The position numbers and the translations under genes are program-made. Shown piece after piece: positions 50,678-60,287 of a DNA stretch of 64,000 bases; the first letter of the stretch is position 1; each line of letters starts with the position of its first letter. Under the pieces are notes generated by a model. The model saw nothing but the letters and a program-made list of their open reading frames with translations, did not search any database and was not told the origin of the DNA. The stretch is from Raineya orbicola (GTDB lineage: Bacteria > Bacteroidota > Bacteroidia > Cytophagales > Thermonemataceae): the NCBI RefSeq assembly GCF_002843425.1, contig NZ_NKXO01000015.1, positions 1 to 64,000 of the forward strand. Reading direction: 5' to 3'.

Positions 50678-52132
50678 TTAGTACCTAATTGGCTTGCCAT
50701 TAGATTTTACCAGTTTCCCATTCTGATAAGCAATTTCCCCATTGACAATTACACACTCAATCCCTTCTGAAAACTGATTGGGGTTTGCTACGGTGGCTTT
50801 ACCCCTGATATTTTGGGCATCAAAAATAGTAATATCTGCCCAGAAATCATCTTGCAATTTGGCTCTATCTTTCATAGCAGGCTGAATGAGTTTGGCAGGT
50901 CTATCAATGAGGCGTTCAAGAGCTTGTTCAAGGCTCATACCTATATTTAGGCAATGCCGAATAGCCGTAGCGGCAAAGCCTGCTCCTCGTGGGTGAGAAT
51001 TGGCTCGAGGCTCTTTCTCTATGCCTCCATCAGAGCCAAACATACAAAAATCTGTCTGTAAAGCTAAATTGATAGTTTTTTCAAAAGGCATTGTGCCTTC
51101 GGGAACTGCTACCAAAAGCCCTGGACGTTTGCGATAGATAGGAAAACTTTGTACTGTAATTTTTTCACCACTTCCAACAATTTGTAAATCTTCATAAGTA
51201 ATGCCGTAACGCTTTTGCCAATCTCCACTGAATCGTTCTGAAATCAAGTAAGTCGCCCAAAAACTATATGGATACACACAGCAAGTAATTTTAGCTCCTT
51301 TGGCATTGGCATCATTGATTAAATCTAATGCCTTTGCCATATTGAACGTACCTCCCGTAGAGTTGATATGGTCTATATGAATTTGACAACCCGTTTCTTG
51401 GGCTATGCGTATGGCTTCTTTTACTCCATCTAACTCTTTTTCTTTAGACGAGTACCGTAAATGTAAGAAGTAAGGTCTTTCATATTTTTTAGCAATTTCA
51501 GCGTATTTTTTTAACTCCTCATAACTTGTATCAGGTTGATATTCGGGACTATGAGCCATTGCTAAAGCTCCTTCTTTTAGCCCCTGCTCTGCCATTTCAT
51601 AACGTTTTGCAAGCGAAGCATATTTTAACCGCAAACGCATTACAAACACACTTACGCCATAATTTACTCTGTGAGGGAGTTTATCAAAATAATCGTGAAA
51701 TTTTTTAGGAAATTCTGCTCCGCCGTGCATCTGAAACACGGTTGTCAAGCCATCAGTAACTTTGTATTTTTCAAAGATAGCGTAGGTTTGTTCAGGATTA
51801 TTAGCGTTATCCGCTAAAATATCAATAAAACCTGGGCTGACAATTTTCCCTACGGCATCAATTTCCTGTTCGGCTTGTAAGGGTTCTTTTGAAATTTTAA
51901 GTTTTCCATTAAAATCAATCCCTATAAAATAGCCTTCCACTAACTTTTGATTGATATAGGCTTTACCATTCTTGATAACAATCTTAAAATCGGCTTTGGC
52001 TCTTCTTTTGCCCATTTGCACTTGCCTTTTGCTATCTTGCTGATTTTCAGCCAAACAGCTTGGAGCCAATAGCAAACCTGCCGAACCTATACACAAATCT
52101 TTGAGAGCCTTGCGGCGAGTGAGTTTTTTCAT
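50678..52132 (-). CDS. Exported amidohydrolase of the D-aminoacylase family lacking the HxH motif
   Basis: The 484-residue protein has TRRKALKDLCIGSAGLLLAP at the N-terminus, resembling a Tat signal, with Cys26 as possible lipobox Cys. The amidohydrolase body includes IVSPGFIDILADN, IHIDHINSTG (His ligand region), and CMFGSDGGIEKEPRANSHPRGAG (the Asp-His block of D-aminoacylases). The usual metal motif HxH after GFID is replaced by ILAD. The enzyme probably hydrolyses N-acyl-D-amino acids or a related amide, with one metal or changed metal site. Substrate unknown. Confidence 0.8.
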   Translation of the reverse strand: MKKLTRRKALKDLCIGSAGLLLAPSCLAENQQDSKRQVQMGKRRAKADFKIVIKNGKAYINQKLVEGYFIGIDFNGKLKISKEPLQAEQEIDAVGKIVSPGFIDILADNANNPEQTYAIFEKYKVTDGLTTVFQMHGGAEFPKKFHDYFDKLPHRVNYGVSVFVMRLRLKYASLAKRYEMAEQGLKEGALAMAHSPEYQPDTSYEELKKYAEIAKKYERPYFLHLRYSSKEKELDGVKEAIRIAQETGCQIHIDHINSTGGTFNMAKALDLINDANAKGAKITCCVYPYSFWATYLISERFSGDWQKRYGITYEDLQIVGSGEKITVQSFPIYRKRPGLLVAVPEGTMPFEKTINLALQTDFCMFGSDGGIEKEPRANSHPRGAGFAATAIRHCLNIGMSLEQALERLIDRPAKLIQPAMKDRAKLQDDFWADITIFDAQNIRGKATVANPNQFSEGIECVIVNGEIAYQNGKLVKSNGKPIRY

Positions 52133-52183
52133 TGCCTTGTAATTTCAAAACTTTGGCAAGATAAGTTTTTTTGAAAAAAAATG

Positions 52184-52191
52184 TATCTTTG
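52184..52191 (+). promoter_or_regulatory. -7 box (TATCTTTG) of the second restriction-modification operon
   Basis: TATCTTTG fits TAnnTTTG, 20 bases before ATG 52211. No ideal -33 at 19-21 bases; a TTTG at 52152 is 28 bases away. Confidence 0.45.
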
Positions 52192-52210
52192 AGGCAAACT
52201 AGAATATACA

Positions 52211-52882
52211 ATGAATCAAGAATTAGCAAAAGCCCTAAAATTATACGCAACTCGAAGTCATCAAGAATTTAGCCACTACTTACTGGGTAACTCCAAAGAC
52301 ACCTTAATTGCCTTGTTTGCTGATTTACTTACAATGTACATCAACGATAAAAATTCCTCAAGCATACGAGAATTTCTAACGGTTACTATCGCTGGCTTCG
52401 AACATAGTGAAGGAAAAATAGGGTTCAATGGCTTCAAGCAAAATTCTATTATTGGTGGCAAGCCCATATATTGCGAAGCTAAACCACAAAATATTCATTC
52501 CACCGATTTTCATAAACAAAAAAATAAAAAAAAACTTAATGGCGGAGGGAATTTTACAGATTATACCTGGGCAAGATTTGAAAAAGATAAAAAGGAAAAC
52601 CCCTATTTGCTTACGAGTGGTTTTGTAGATGGAAAGTTATTATACATCCTTTCTTTTCCATTTCAAACACCTACTTTTCTGCTTTTTTTAGAAGAACAAC
52701 TTCAAAAACACTTCCCAAATGGAGATGAAAAAAATAAATATCTACGAAGTTGTCGTTTTAACTACAAAAACTACCTGCAAGATAAATCTTGCCGAGTAAT
52801 TTATTTAGCAGAAAACGAAGTTTTAGAGCATTTCAAAGCATTTTTTGATAGAAAATTTTACACTCAACTTATAGAGAAATGA
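52211..52882 (+). CDS. Putative type II restriction endonuclease (PD-(D/E)XK)
   Basis: The 223-residue protein has a block SEGKIGFNGFKQN (residues 66-78) and GGKPIYCEAKP (82-92). The E-x-K at 89-91 in a beta-strand is the typical second half of a restriction-type catalytic site. No close named relative comes to mind. The strongest evidence for the function is context: its stop overlaps the start of an amino-methyltransferase (ATGA). The endonuclease is the first gene here, unlike the HinP1I-like operon. Specificity is unknown. Confidence 0.7.
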   Translation: MNQELAKALKLYATRSHQEFSHYLLGNSKDTLIALFADLLTMYINDKNSSSIREFLTVTIAGFEHSEGKIGFNGFKQNSIIGGKPIYCEAKPQNIHSTDFHKQKNKKKLNGGGNFTDYTWARFEKDKKENPYLLTSGFVDGKLLYILSFPFQTPTFLLFLEEQLQKHFPNGDEKNKYLRSCRFNYKNYLQDKSCRVIYLAENEVLEHFKAFFDRKFYTQLIEK

Positions 52883-53721
52883 AAAATCAGTTCATTTGTG
52901 GAGATGCCTTGCTTATATTGAAACAACTACCTGATAGTAGTGTAGATATGGGTGTAACCTCTCCTCCATACAACAAACAAGAAAATAAAAAAGGTTGGCT
53001 TGTAGAAAATGTAAAATATGACTCGGCTACTGATAAAAAAGATGAAACGCTTTATCAAAAAGAACAAATTGAAGTTTTGAATGAACTTTACAGAGTGATT
53101 AAACCTGGGGGAAGTTTCTTTTACAATCATAAAATTCGTTGGGAAAAAGGAGTTATGCTTCACCCCATTCAGTGGCTTTCGCAAACGCAATGGAATATCA
53201 GGCAAGAAATTGTGTGGGACCGAATGATTGCCGCCAACATACGAGGTTGGCGTTTTTGGCAAGTAGATGAACGTATTTACTGGCTTTATAAACCCAAAAA
53301 CAATAAAGATTTAATTGGCGAGGAATTACTTTCCAAGCACGCCTTACTCACTTCTATTTGGCGTTTCAGCCCTGAACAGAAAGTTGAACATCCCGCCCCT
53401 TTTCCTCTTGCTTTACCTGTGCGTTGTATTTATGCTATACTCAACGAAAAAGAAGGAACCGTAATTGACCCCTACTGCGGAAGTGGGACTACTTGCGTTG
53501 CAAGCAAATTATTAGGTAAAAACTTTATAGGAATTGATATTTCGCAAGAATATTTGAAAATAGCCCAAAAAAGGCTGGAAAATTACCTGCAAGAAGAAAA
53601 AGTAATGCTGGAAGAACTAACAAAACATATTGTCAGAAAGACTTTTCAAGAAAGAAAGAAAGAAGGTTATTGGGATAAAAGATTGCAGAAAAAAGAAGTT
53701 CAAACTAAACTATTTGAATAA
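52879..53721 (+). CDS. DNA amino-methyltransferase (TSPPY type), second restriction-modification system
   Basis: The 280-residue enzyme begins [20 protein letters not shown], then TSPPYNKQ (residues 27-34; motif IV), a target-recognition region with [16 protein letters not shown], and [20 protein letters not shown] (motif I) near residue 195. N4-cytosine methylation is suggested by SPPY. The last 60 residues are a charged helical tail. It is coupled to the endonuclease (4-base overlap) and its stop lies 2 bases before thyA, which suggests the module inserted directly upstream of a core gene. Confidence 0.85.
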   Translation: MKNQFICGDALLILKQLPDSSVDMGVTSPPYNKQENKKGWLVENVKYDSATDKKDETLYQKEQIEVLNELYRVIKPGGSFFYNHKIRWEKGVMLHPIQWLSQTQWNIRQEIVWDRMIAANIRGWRFWQVDERIYWLYKPKNNKDLIGEELLSKHALLTSIWRFSPEQKVEHPAPFPLALPVRCIYAILNEKEGTVIDPYCGSGTTCVASKLLGKNFIGIDISQEYLKIAQKRLENYLQEEKVMLEELTKHIVRKTFQERKKEGYWDKRLQKKEVQTKLFE

Positions 53722-53723
53722 TT

Positions 53724-54518
53724 ATGCAAACCTATCACGATTTACTCCGATATATTTTAGAGAAAGGTATTCAGAAATCAGACCGCACAGGTACAGGTAC
53801 TTTGAGTATTTTTGGGTATCAGATGAGATTTAATCTGCAAGAAGGTTTCCCACTTGTTACGACCAAAAAACTTCACGTCAAATCTATTATTCACGAGCTT
53901 TTATGGTTTCTGAAAGGCGATACGAATATCCGTTACCTGAAAGAAAACGGCGTAACCATCTGGGACGAATGGGCTGATGAAAATGGCGAACTCGGTCCTG
54001 TTTATGGCAAACAATGGCGTAGTTGGCAAACTCGCGATGGCAAAAGTATAGACCAAATTGCAGAAGCTATTCACCAAATCAAGCACAATCCTGATAGTCG
54101 TAGAATAATTGTTTCGGCGTGGAATGTGGAGGATTTACCCAAAATGAAACTTATGCCTTGCCACGCTTTGTTTCAATTTTACGTAGCCGAAGGCAAACTC
54201 TCTTGCCAACTTTATCAACGTTCTGCTGATGTTTTCTTGGGAGTACCTTTCAATATTGCCTCTTATGCCCTGCTTACAATGATGATAGCCCAAGTCTGCG
54301 ATTTAGAACCTTACGAATTTATTTGGACAGGCGGCGATACGCATTTGTACCTCAACCATATTGAGCAGGCTAAACTGCAACTTACTCGCATTCCAAGACC
54401 GCTTCCTACTATGCGGCTCAATCCTGCTGTGAAAGATATTTTTGCTTTCCGCTATGAAGATTTTACGTTAGAAAACTACGACCCCTACCCTGCTATTAAA
54501 GCAGAAGTAAGTGTATAG
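53724..54518 (+). CDS. thyA: Thymidylate synthase (ThyA type)
   Basis: The 264-residue protein has [75 protein letters not shown] (nucleophile Cys in LPCHxxxQF-like), and [20 protein letters not shown]. It methylates dUMP to dTMP using methylene-tetrahydrofolate. It starts 2 bases after the R-M methyltransferase and is 17 bases before aroC. All family residues are present. Confidence 0.97.
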   Translation: MQTYHDLLRYILEKGIQKSDRTGTGTLSIFGYQMRFNLQEGFPLVTTKKLHVKSIIHELLWFLKGDTNIRYLKENGVTIWDEWADENGELGPVYGKQWRSWQTRDGKSIDQIAEAIHQIKHNPDSRRIIVSAWNVEDLPKMKLMPCHALFQFYVAEGKLSCQLYQRSADVFLGVPFNIASYALLTMMIAQVCDLEPYEFIWTGGDTHLYLNHIEQAKLQLTRIPRPLPTMRLNPAVKDIFAFRYEDFTLENYDPYPAIKAEVSV

Positions 54519-54535
54519 GCTAAAATAACCTCGCA

Positions 54536-55624
54536 ATGGCTAATAGCTATGGTAATTTGTTTCGTATAACTACTTTCGGTGAGTCGCACGGGCTTGCAGT
54601 GGGCGTAGTGATAGATGGCTGTCCTGCGGGAATTGAAATTGACCTCAATTTCATTCAAAAGGAATTGGACAGACGCCGCCCTGGGCAATCAGCTATTGTT
54701 ACTCAACGCAAAGAAAGCGACCAAATTCAAATTCTTTCAGGCGTTTTTGAAGGCAAAAGTACAGGTTCGCCTATTGCTATGCTCGTTTGGAACGAAAATG
54801 CCAAAAGCAAAGACTATACGCATTTAGCAGAGGCTTTTCGTCCTTCTCACGCCGATTTTACTTATCAAATGAAATATGGCATTAGAGATTATCGTGGCGG
54901 GGGCAGAAGTTCGGCAAGAGAAACCCTTGCCCGAGTAGCCGCAGGGGCAGTTGCAAAACTCTTTCTTAAAAGATTAGGTATTGAAATTCAGGCTTATACC
55001 TCACAAATTGGAGAACTTATTTTACAAAAATCTTATCAAGAGTTGGATTTGAGCCAAGTAGAAAATAACGAAGTTCGCTGTCCTGATAACGAAATGGCTC
55101 AAAAAATGATAGCTTACATCAAAGAAATTCGCAAGCAAGGTGATACCATTGGCGGTGTAATTACTTGTGTATGCAAAAATGTGCCTGTGGGCTTGGGCGA
55201 ACCTGTTTTTGATAAGTTGCACGCCGAACTCGGCAAAGCAATGCTTTCTATCAATGCCGTAAAAGGTTTTGAATATGGCAGCGGCTTTGAAGGCGTAAAA
55301 ATGAAAGGTTCGGAGCATAATGATCTTTTTTACAAAGAAAATGATAAAATTCGCACCAAAACTAACTTCTCAGGAGGCATACAAGGCGGTATTTCTAATG
55401 GAGAAGATATTTATTTCCGAGTAGCTTTCAAGCCTGTGGCAACAATTATGCAAAACCAAGAAAGCATCAATTTACAAGGTGAAAACATAGAAATTACAGG
55501 CAAAGGCAGACACGACCCTTGTGTAGTACCACGTGCCGTGCCTATTGTAGAGGCTATGGCGGCTATTGTACTAATAGACTTTTATTTAATTCATAAAGCA
55601 CTTAATAACAAGTATTTACAATAA
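54536..55624 (+). CDS. aroC: Chorismate synthase
   Basis: The 362-residue protein has the three signatures: [37 protein letters not shown] and [17 protein letters not shown]. It makes chorismate from EPSP with reduced FMN. It is linked to thyA by 17 bases. The 3' end is followed by a -7 box for the next gene. Standard length. Confidence 0.97.
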   Translation: MANSYGNLFRITTFGESHGLAVGVVIDGCPAGIEIDLNFIQKELDRRRPGQSAIVTQRKESDQIQILSGVFEGKSTGSPIAMLVWNENAKSKDYTHLAEAFRPSHADFTYQMKYGIRDYRGGGRSSARETLARVAAGAVAKLFLKRLGIEIQAYTSQIGELILQKSYQELDLSQVENNEVRCPDNEMAQKMIAYIKEIRKQGDTIGGVITCVCKNVPVGLGEPVFDKLHAELGKAMLSINAVKGFEYGSGFEGVKMKGSEHNDLFYKENDKIRTKTNFSGGIQGGISNGEDIYFRVAFKPVATIMQNQESINLQGENIEITGKGRHDPCVVPRAVPIVEAMAAIVLIDFYLIHKALNNKYLQ

Positions 55625-55673
55625 AATTTGCAAACTTTTTACAAAAAAATAACCTACTTTTTGAGCCAAAATG

Positions 55674-55681
55674 TAACTTTG
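55674..55681 (+). promoter_or_regulatory. -7 box (TAACTTTG) of the STAS gene
   Basis: TAACTTTG fits the Bacteroidota -7 element 29 bases before ATG 55711. The -33 region has a TTTTG only 10 bases upstream, so the match is partial. Confidence 0.4.
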
Positions 55682-55710
55682 TGTAAGTTCTGCACGTAAT
55701 TTAATAAAAA

Positions 55711-56046
55711 ATGAACCTAACCGCTGAACATCAAGCCAATGTTTATTTACTGCACGTAGAGGGTGATTTAGATGCCTCTTCTTCTATTATTTTAGATAAT
55801 GCAATGCAAGAAGCTATTCAACGCAATGAAAAAGCCATTATAGTAAATTGTGAAAAATTGAATTATATTTCATCGGCAGGTTTGGGGGTATTTATGTCTC
55901 ATCTTTCAGATTTGGAAGAAAAAAACATATTTTTTGCTCTTTGCTCTATGAATGAAAAAGTGAAAAATGTTTTTGATATTTTAGGACTTGGCGAACTCAT
56001 AAAATATTATCCTAACCAAGATTTAGCCTTGCAAGCTGTGAAGTAA
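55711..56046 (+). CDS. STAS-domain anti-sigma-factor-antagonist-like protein
   Basis: The 111-residue protein is a single STAS domain: VYLLHVEGDLDASSSIILDN, then NCEKLNYISSAGLGVFMSHL with the conserved phospho-Ser position in ISSAGLG, and DILGLGELIKYYP at the end. In SpoIIAA/RsbV systems such proteins bind a kinase anti-sigma factor when unphosphorylated. Its likely partner is the RsbW-like ATPase at 56177 on the same strand, 130 bases downstream. No sigma-B-like gene is present in the window. Confidence 0.88.
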   Translation: MNLTAEHQANVYLLHVEGDLDASSSIILDNAMQEAIQRNEKAIIVNCEKLNYISSAGLGVFMSHLSDLEEKNIFFALCSMNEKVKNVFDILGLGELIKYYPNQDLALQAVK

Positions 56047-56091
56047 TTATTTTTTGAATATTAAAGCCTATATGGCAATAACTGAAAGCCT

Positions 56092-56151
56092 GTTGAAGTT
56101 CAACGATTGAGGTTAGAAGGTTGAAGTTGAGCCCTTGAACAACCCCAACCT
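56092..56151. repeat. Short palindromic region between the STAS and RsbW-like genes
   Basis: GTTGAAGTTCAAC (56092-56104) is a perfect 13-base palindrome, and AGGTTG...CAACCT brackets 56118-56151. The shared GTTGAAG word repeats. It may be a small intergenic repeat or a hairpin that regulates downstream expression. Confidence 0.35.
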
Positions 56152-56176
56152 AAGAGCTTTTAACCCCTAAACTTGT

Positions 56177-56626
56177 ATGAAATACAACATTAGTATAAAA
56201 GCAGAAAAGAAAAATCTCAAAAAAGTACGTACTTTTTTAGAAAATATTTTTGCCCAAATGCAAGTCCCCGAAGTAGAAAGAAACCAACTGATTTTAGTCG
56301 TTGATGAAATACTTGCCAATCTTATCATTCATTCTGCCAAAAGTGATATGCAAAAAGATATTGATATTTCCCTCTCTGAAAATGCAGGTGAAGTAACTTT
56401 TGAAATTTATGACTATAATTCTCCCTATTTTGACCTCACCCAACACGAAGATGCCAATCTGCAAGACCTCAAAAAGCAAAAACGCAAAGGTGGTATGGGG
56501 CTGACGCTGGTCAAAAATATTATGGACGAAGTGGAAGTGTCTTATGAAGACAATACCAATATTTGGCGGTTACAGAAAAAGTTACCATTCTTAATCTTAA
56601 AAAAATCAAAAAACACTTATGAGTAG
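56177..56626 (+). CDS. RsbW-like GHKL ATPase (anti-sigma kinase family)
   Basis: The 149-residue HATPase_c domain has LVVDEILANLIIHSA (N box with Asn), YDYNSPYFDLTQ and KGGMGLTLVKNIMDEV (G box). This is the RsbW/SpoIIAB size and layout, with a serine kinase activity on STAS proteins in known cases. It follows the STAS gene at 55711 and overlaps the DUF423 gene by 8 bases. In Bacteroidota its target is not sigma-B, so the output is unknown. Confidence 0.85.
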   Translation: MKYNISIKAEKKNLKKVRTFLENIFAQMQVPEVERNQLILVVDEILANLIIHSAKSDMQKDIDISLSENAGEVTFEIYDYNSPYFDLTQHEDANLQDLKKQKRKGGMGLTLVKNIMDEVEVSYEDNTNIWRLQKKLPFLILKKSKNTYE

Positions 56627-57029
56627 GAAACTGCAATTTCAAATTATTGGCATTTTGGGCGGTACAGCAGTAGCTTTGGGGGCTTTTGGCTCTCACGGCT
56701 TCAAGGAAATACTTGTTCAAAACGGCTATACCGAAGTGTTTCAAACTGCCAATCGTTATCATTTTTATCATATCTTTGCCCTTGCTCTGATTTCAGTTTT
56801 GCCTCAAAATAAAATTACGCGAGTCGCATTTTGGTGTTTTTTGGTAGGTATTCTAATTTTTTCGGGTTCTTTATATGTACTTGCCCTCACGCAAATCAAA
56901 GTATTAGGAGCTATCACCCCCGTAGGAGGAATAGCTTTCATCATAGGTTGGTTGTTGGTAGGACTTAGCATAAAAGATGCACCTAATTATGCTCTTGCTT
57001 CTCTTTCAAAAGATAAGCTTCAAAGTTAA
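56619..57029 (+). CDS. DUF423 small integral membrane protein
   Basis: The 136-residue protein has four predicted TM helices. The first carries GGTAVALGAFGSHGF, followed by ANRYHFYHIFAL and GSLYVLALTQIKVLGAITPVGG, which are the DUF423 pattern. Function of the family is not known. It overlaps the RsbW-like gene by 8 bases, so the two are translated together. Confidence 0.88.
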   Translation: MSRKLQFQIIGILGGTAVALGAFGSHGFKEILVQNGYTEVFQTANRYHFYHIFALALISVLPQNKITRVAFWCFLVGILIFSGSLYVLALTQIKVLGAITPVGGIAFIIGWLLVGLSIKDAPNYALASLSKDKLQS

Positions 57030-57122
57030 AACTTTTGACTACCAGCTTCTCTTTGAATACAAACACAACAAATTTTGTTTTTTTTCTTAATTTCTATATC
57101 TTGAAAGGCAAATATCTGTTTT

Positions 57123-59201
57123 ATGCAGAGTTTGCCTTCTTTTGTTAAATTTCTTTTGCCTTTTGCCACAGGCATTTTGATAGGCTATTTTTCGCAATGG
57201 TATCACATCGCTTTGGTGGGAATTATCTTTGTTCTTGCTTTGATTTATATTGCTTTGTGGAAATTTTTGCCTAAACATTTACGTTTTAGATTTTCACCTT
57301 GGCAAAGTTTTTTAGGATACTTGATTTTACTGCTTGCAGGAATTACGATTGTTTATATTCGTAACCAAGCAAATCTACCTCATCACATCTTAAACCAAAA
57401 GGAAAATTTTACGTATTTTAAGGCACGTGTTATTTCAGAAATACAAGAAAAATCTAAAAGTTATCATTTTGTGGCGGAAATTACTGAAATTTACACAGAT
57501 AGCCTTTGGCTGAAAGCTATTGACAAAATCAATGTTTTTTTAGAAAAAACTGAACATAAACCTGAATTTGGTGATATTTTTATCGCCAAAAATAAGCTAC
57601 AACTTATTCCTGAACCGCTGAATGAAGCTCAATTCAATTACAGAGTATTTCTTTCCCTGAAAAATATTTATCATCAGCAATACCTCAAAAAAAATGAAAT
57701 AGCTTGGGTGAGTAAAGAAATCGCTTGGTACGAATATTTTGAGAATTGGGCTATCCAAATTCGTACTTATTGCGATGCTGTATTTGCCCAAAATATTTCA
57801 AAAGAGCAAGAATACAGCATTGCAGCGGCTTTGGTCTTGGGTATCAAACATCATTTAGACGAAGATTTGAAACAAGCCTATACGAATGCAGGTGTTACGC
57901 ACGTGCTGGCGGTTTCGGGTATGCACGTAGGTATCCTTTTTGGCTTGATGAACGTATTTTTAGGCTTTTTGCGTAAGAAAAATCAAAGCAAGATTATTTA
58001 CATATTGCTGATGCTACTGATACTATGGCTTTATGCCCTCATAACAGGCTTTTCGGGGTCAGTACTTCGTGCTACGATGATGTTCTCACTGATTACCATC
58101 GCTCAAAATCTCCATCGCAATACCAACATCTACAACACAATGGCTGCATCAGCATTTTTGTTATTCCTTTATGACCCTTTTCTCTTGATAGATGTAGGTT
58201 TCCAACTTTCGTATTTAGCTGTTTTGAGCATTGTATATTTTTACCCTAAAATTTATTCTCTTTACGAACCTACTCATAGATTTACCCACTTTCTGTGGCA
58301 AACTACTTGTGTTTCTGTTGCGGCACAGATTTTCACATTACCTGTGAGTTTGTATCATTTTCACCAATATCCTACCTATGGAATAATCGCAAGTATATTA
58401 CTCGTTCCAATCGGGGAAGTAGTCCTAATTTTAGGGATAGCCTTACTTTCAACTTCTTTTTTGCCTTATTTACCTACAATAATTGGGTATATTTTAGAAA
58501 AAAGTATATGGCTTTGCAATAAAATTGTATTCGGTGTAGAAAATTTAGACTATGCGACGACCTGCTTGGTGTTAGATGCTCCACAGGCAATTGCTCTAAC
58601 ACTTGCCATTTTGCTAATAATAGCTTTTTTTGAAACAAAAAAATTTGCTTTTCTCGTTTTAGGGGTGATTTCGTATGCTTTTTTGAGCTTTTCTTTTGTT
58701 TGGGAGAATTTACAGCAATACAATCAACGGGTTTTTGTGGTGTATGCTATTCCAAAATCTTGGGCATTTAGCCTGACAGAAGGATTTAGGTCGCAAATCT
58801 GGTCAGATACCTCGCTTTCAATAGGCAGACTTAATTTCAATACCAAAAATCTTTTAGATAAACTCGGCACAAAAGAAAAATTGTATCAGAAAAGTCCCAA
58901 ATTACACAATTTTGGTAATTGGCAATTTTGGCACTATGCAGGAAAAAATTTTGTTTTCTTACAAAATAAAATCACTAAAAATGATTGGGTGAAAATCAAT
59001 GCTTTGCCCGAGGTAAATTTCTGTATTATTCAGAGGAATGCCATTAAAGATTTAAGCAAGTTTCGGAAAGCACCCCAAATGCTCATTATTGACGGCTCAA
59101 ATAGCAGGTACATAGCCCAAAAGATTACTCTACAAGCCCAAAAAAAACAAATTCAAGTGCATAATGTTTTTGAAAAAGGCAGTTTCAGGATAAACTTGTA
59201 A
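57123..59201 (+). CDS. comEC: ComEC/Rec2-family DNA uptake channel protein
   Basis: The 692-residue protein has an N-terminal hydrophobic region, a DUF4131-like OB segment (residues about 60-200) and the Competence domain. It carries AGVTHVLAVSGMHVGILFGL (signature HxxAxSGxHV) and the membrane run with GFSGSVLRATMM (GxxxSxxRA). The C-terminal part is short and lacks the metallo-beta-lactamase-like nuclease domain of Bacillus ComEC, as in many Bacteroidota. It carries single-stranded DNA through the inner membrane during transformation. Confidence 0.92.
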   Translation: MQSLPSFVKFLLPFATGILIGYFSQWYHIALVGIIFVLALIYIALWKFLPKHLRFRFSPWQSFLGYLILLLAGITIVYIRNQANLPHHILNQKENFTYFKARVISEIQEKSKSYHFVAEITEIYTDSLWLKAIDKINVFLEKTEHKPEFGDIFIAKNKLQLIPEPLNEAQFNYRVFLSLKNIYHQQYLKKNEIAWVSKEIAWYEYFENWAIQIRTYCDAVFAQNISKEQEYSIAAALVLGIKHHLDEDLKQAYTNAGVTHVLAVSGMHVGILFGLMNVFLGFLRKKNQSKIIYILLMLLILWLYALITGFSGSVLRATMMFSLITIAQNLHRNTNIYNTMAASAFLLFLYDPFLLIDVGFQLSYLAVLSIVYFYPKIYSLYEPTHRFTHFLWQTTCVSVAAQIFTLPVSLYHFHQYPTYGIIASILLVPIGEVVLILGIALLSTSFLPYLPTIIGYILEKSIWLCNKIVFGVENLDYATTCLVLDAPQAIALTLAILLIIAFFETKKFAFLVLGVISYAFLSFSFVWENLQQYNQRVFVVYAIPKSWAFSLTEGFRSQIWSDTSLSIGRLNFNTKNLLDKLGTKEKLYQKSPKLHNFGNWQFWHYAGKNFVFLQNKITKNDWVKINALPEVNFCIIQRNAIKDLSKFRKAPQMLIIDGSNSRYIAQKITLQAQKKQIQVHNVFEKGSFRINL

Positions 59202-59203
59202 AA

Positions 59204-60214
59204 TCAACTTACTTCTTTTCGTAATGCTTCTATTTCGTTTTTTCCCAAACCTGTAACCTGAATGATAATTTCATCATCAAATCCTAATTTTATCAGGTTT
59301 TTGGCAGTAGAAAGTTTTGCTTCTTTTATACCTTCTTTTATACCTTCCTTTATACCTTCTTCAATACCTTCTTTTTTTCCTACTTTTTTCCCTTCCTCAC
59401 GACCTTCTTGCAAACCTTCTTCTCTTGCTTTTTTGATAGACTCAACCACATAAGAAATTTGGTCTAACCAAAATTTTTGTTGCGAGTCATAATACATACG
59501 TTCTTGCTCATCAAGGTACATAGCTTTTAGGCGTAAATCCGCTTTTTGAATTTCACGAATTTCTGCTAATTCTTGAGGCAATTGCTGTGTTTTGAATTTA
59601 TAGGCGTTATTCAGAAAAGCTATCCAACGTTCCAAAGTGCTTCTCACACCTGTAAGTTCATCTTTGAACTTACGAAGTTCTATGAAATAAAGGTCTAAGT
59701 AGTCCAAATCCTCACTGGTTTCATTGGTATCACCATCTTTGAGTGTAAAATAACGCTTATATCTTTCGTCATTGAAAAAATTAAAGTCCATCAAACTTAT
59801 GACTATACATTTTTTCAAACCTGAGTAGCCCAACTTACCTTCTCGTTCAAGTTGAGATAAGCGTTCCATTTCTTCAAGTTGTTTATCGGCGGTAGGTATT
59901 TCGTTGATATAATCCAGTTGCGAGCCGTACATTTTTGCCCAATAGAAAAGCACCCTTTTTCCGTAAAATTTGCTTGAACGAATTTGCATTTCAATATCAA
60001 AGAGCCTGCCATCAACACTTTCTGCTTTAATGTCTAAAATAGAAAGTTTGCCTTCTATGTAATCGGCAAAGTTGTAAGGATTTTTCAGAGTTATATCTGC
60101 TACTTGTTGATGAGGAGGCAAGATAGCATTTATCAAAGACATCAAAATGTCTTTGTTCTCCTCTGAACCAAAAAGTTTTTTGAACACTAAATCAACTTTG
60201 GGATTGAGTATCAT
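59204..60214 (-). CDS. Rpn-family PD-(D/E)XK recombination-promoting nuclease / putative transposase
   Basis: The 336-residue protein opens LNPKVDLVFKKLFGSEENKD. ILDIKAESVDGRLFDIEMQI (the D and ExQ active-site pair), KRVLFYWAKMYGSQL and VISLMDFNFFND follow, the standard Rpn/PDDEXK_2 pattern. The C-terminal third has a Glu/Lys-rich helix built from EGIK repeats (12-base DNA unit at 59321-59368), a region often variable in length in this family. In E. coli Rpn proteins are DNA endonucleases that raise recombination. It is convergent with comEC, 2 bases apart. Confidence 0.9.
   Translation of the reverse strand: MILNPKVDLVFKKLFGSEENKDILMSLINAILPPHQQVADITLKNPYNFADYIEGKLSILDIKAESVDGRLFDIEMQIRSSKFYGKRVLFYWAKMYGSQLDYINEIPTADKQLEEMERLSQLEREGKLGYSGLKKCIVISLMDFNFFNDERYKRYFTLKDGDTNETSEDLDYLDLYFIELRKFKDELTGVRSTLERWIAFLNNAYKFKTQQLPQELAEIREIQKADLRLKAMYLDEQERMYYDSQQKFWLDQISYVVESIKKAREEGLQEGREEGKKVGKKEGIEEGIKEGIKEGIKEAKLSTAKNLIKLGFDDEIIIQVTGLGKNEIEALRKEVS
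59321..59368. repeat. Four tandem 12-base units inside the Rpn gene
   Basis: TTCTTTTATACC is present twice, then TTCCTTTATACC and TTCTTCAATACC follow. Read on the - strand they encode EGI(K/E) repeats, so copy changes would stay in frame. Confidence 0.8.
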
Positions 60215-60250
60215 AGTTAGAAGTTTTTACAAATATACATCTTTCCTGCC

Positions 60251-60280
60251 AAACAAAAAAAGGCAACCGAAGTCGCCTTT
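60251..60280 (-). terminator. Terminator after the lipoyl acyltransferase gene
   Basis: On the - strand AAAGGCGAC / GTTGCCTTT (one mismatch) with loop TTCG is followed by TTTTTGTTT. It sits 8 bases downstream of the stop. Confidence 0.75.
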
Positions 60281-60287
60281 ACATTTT

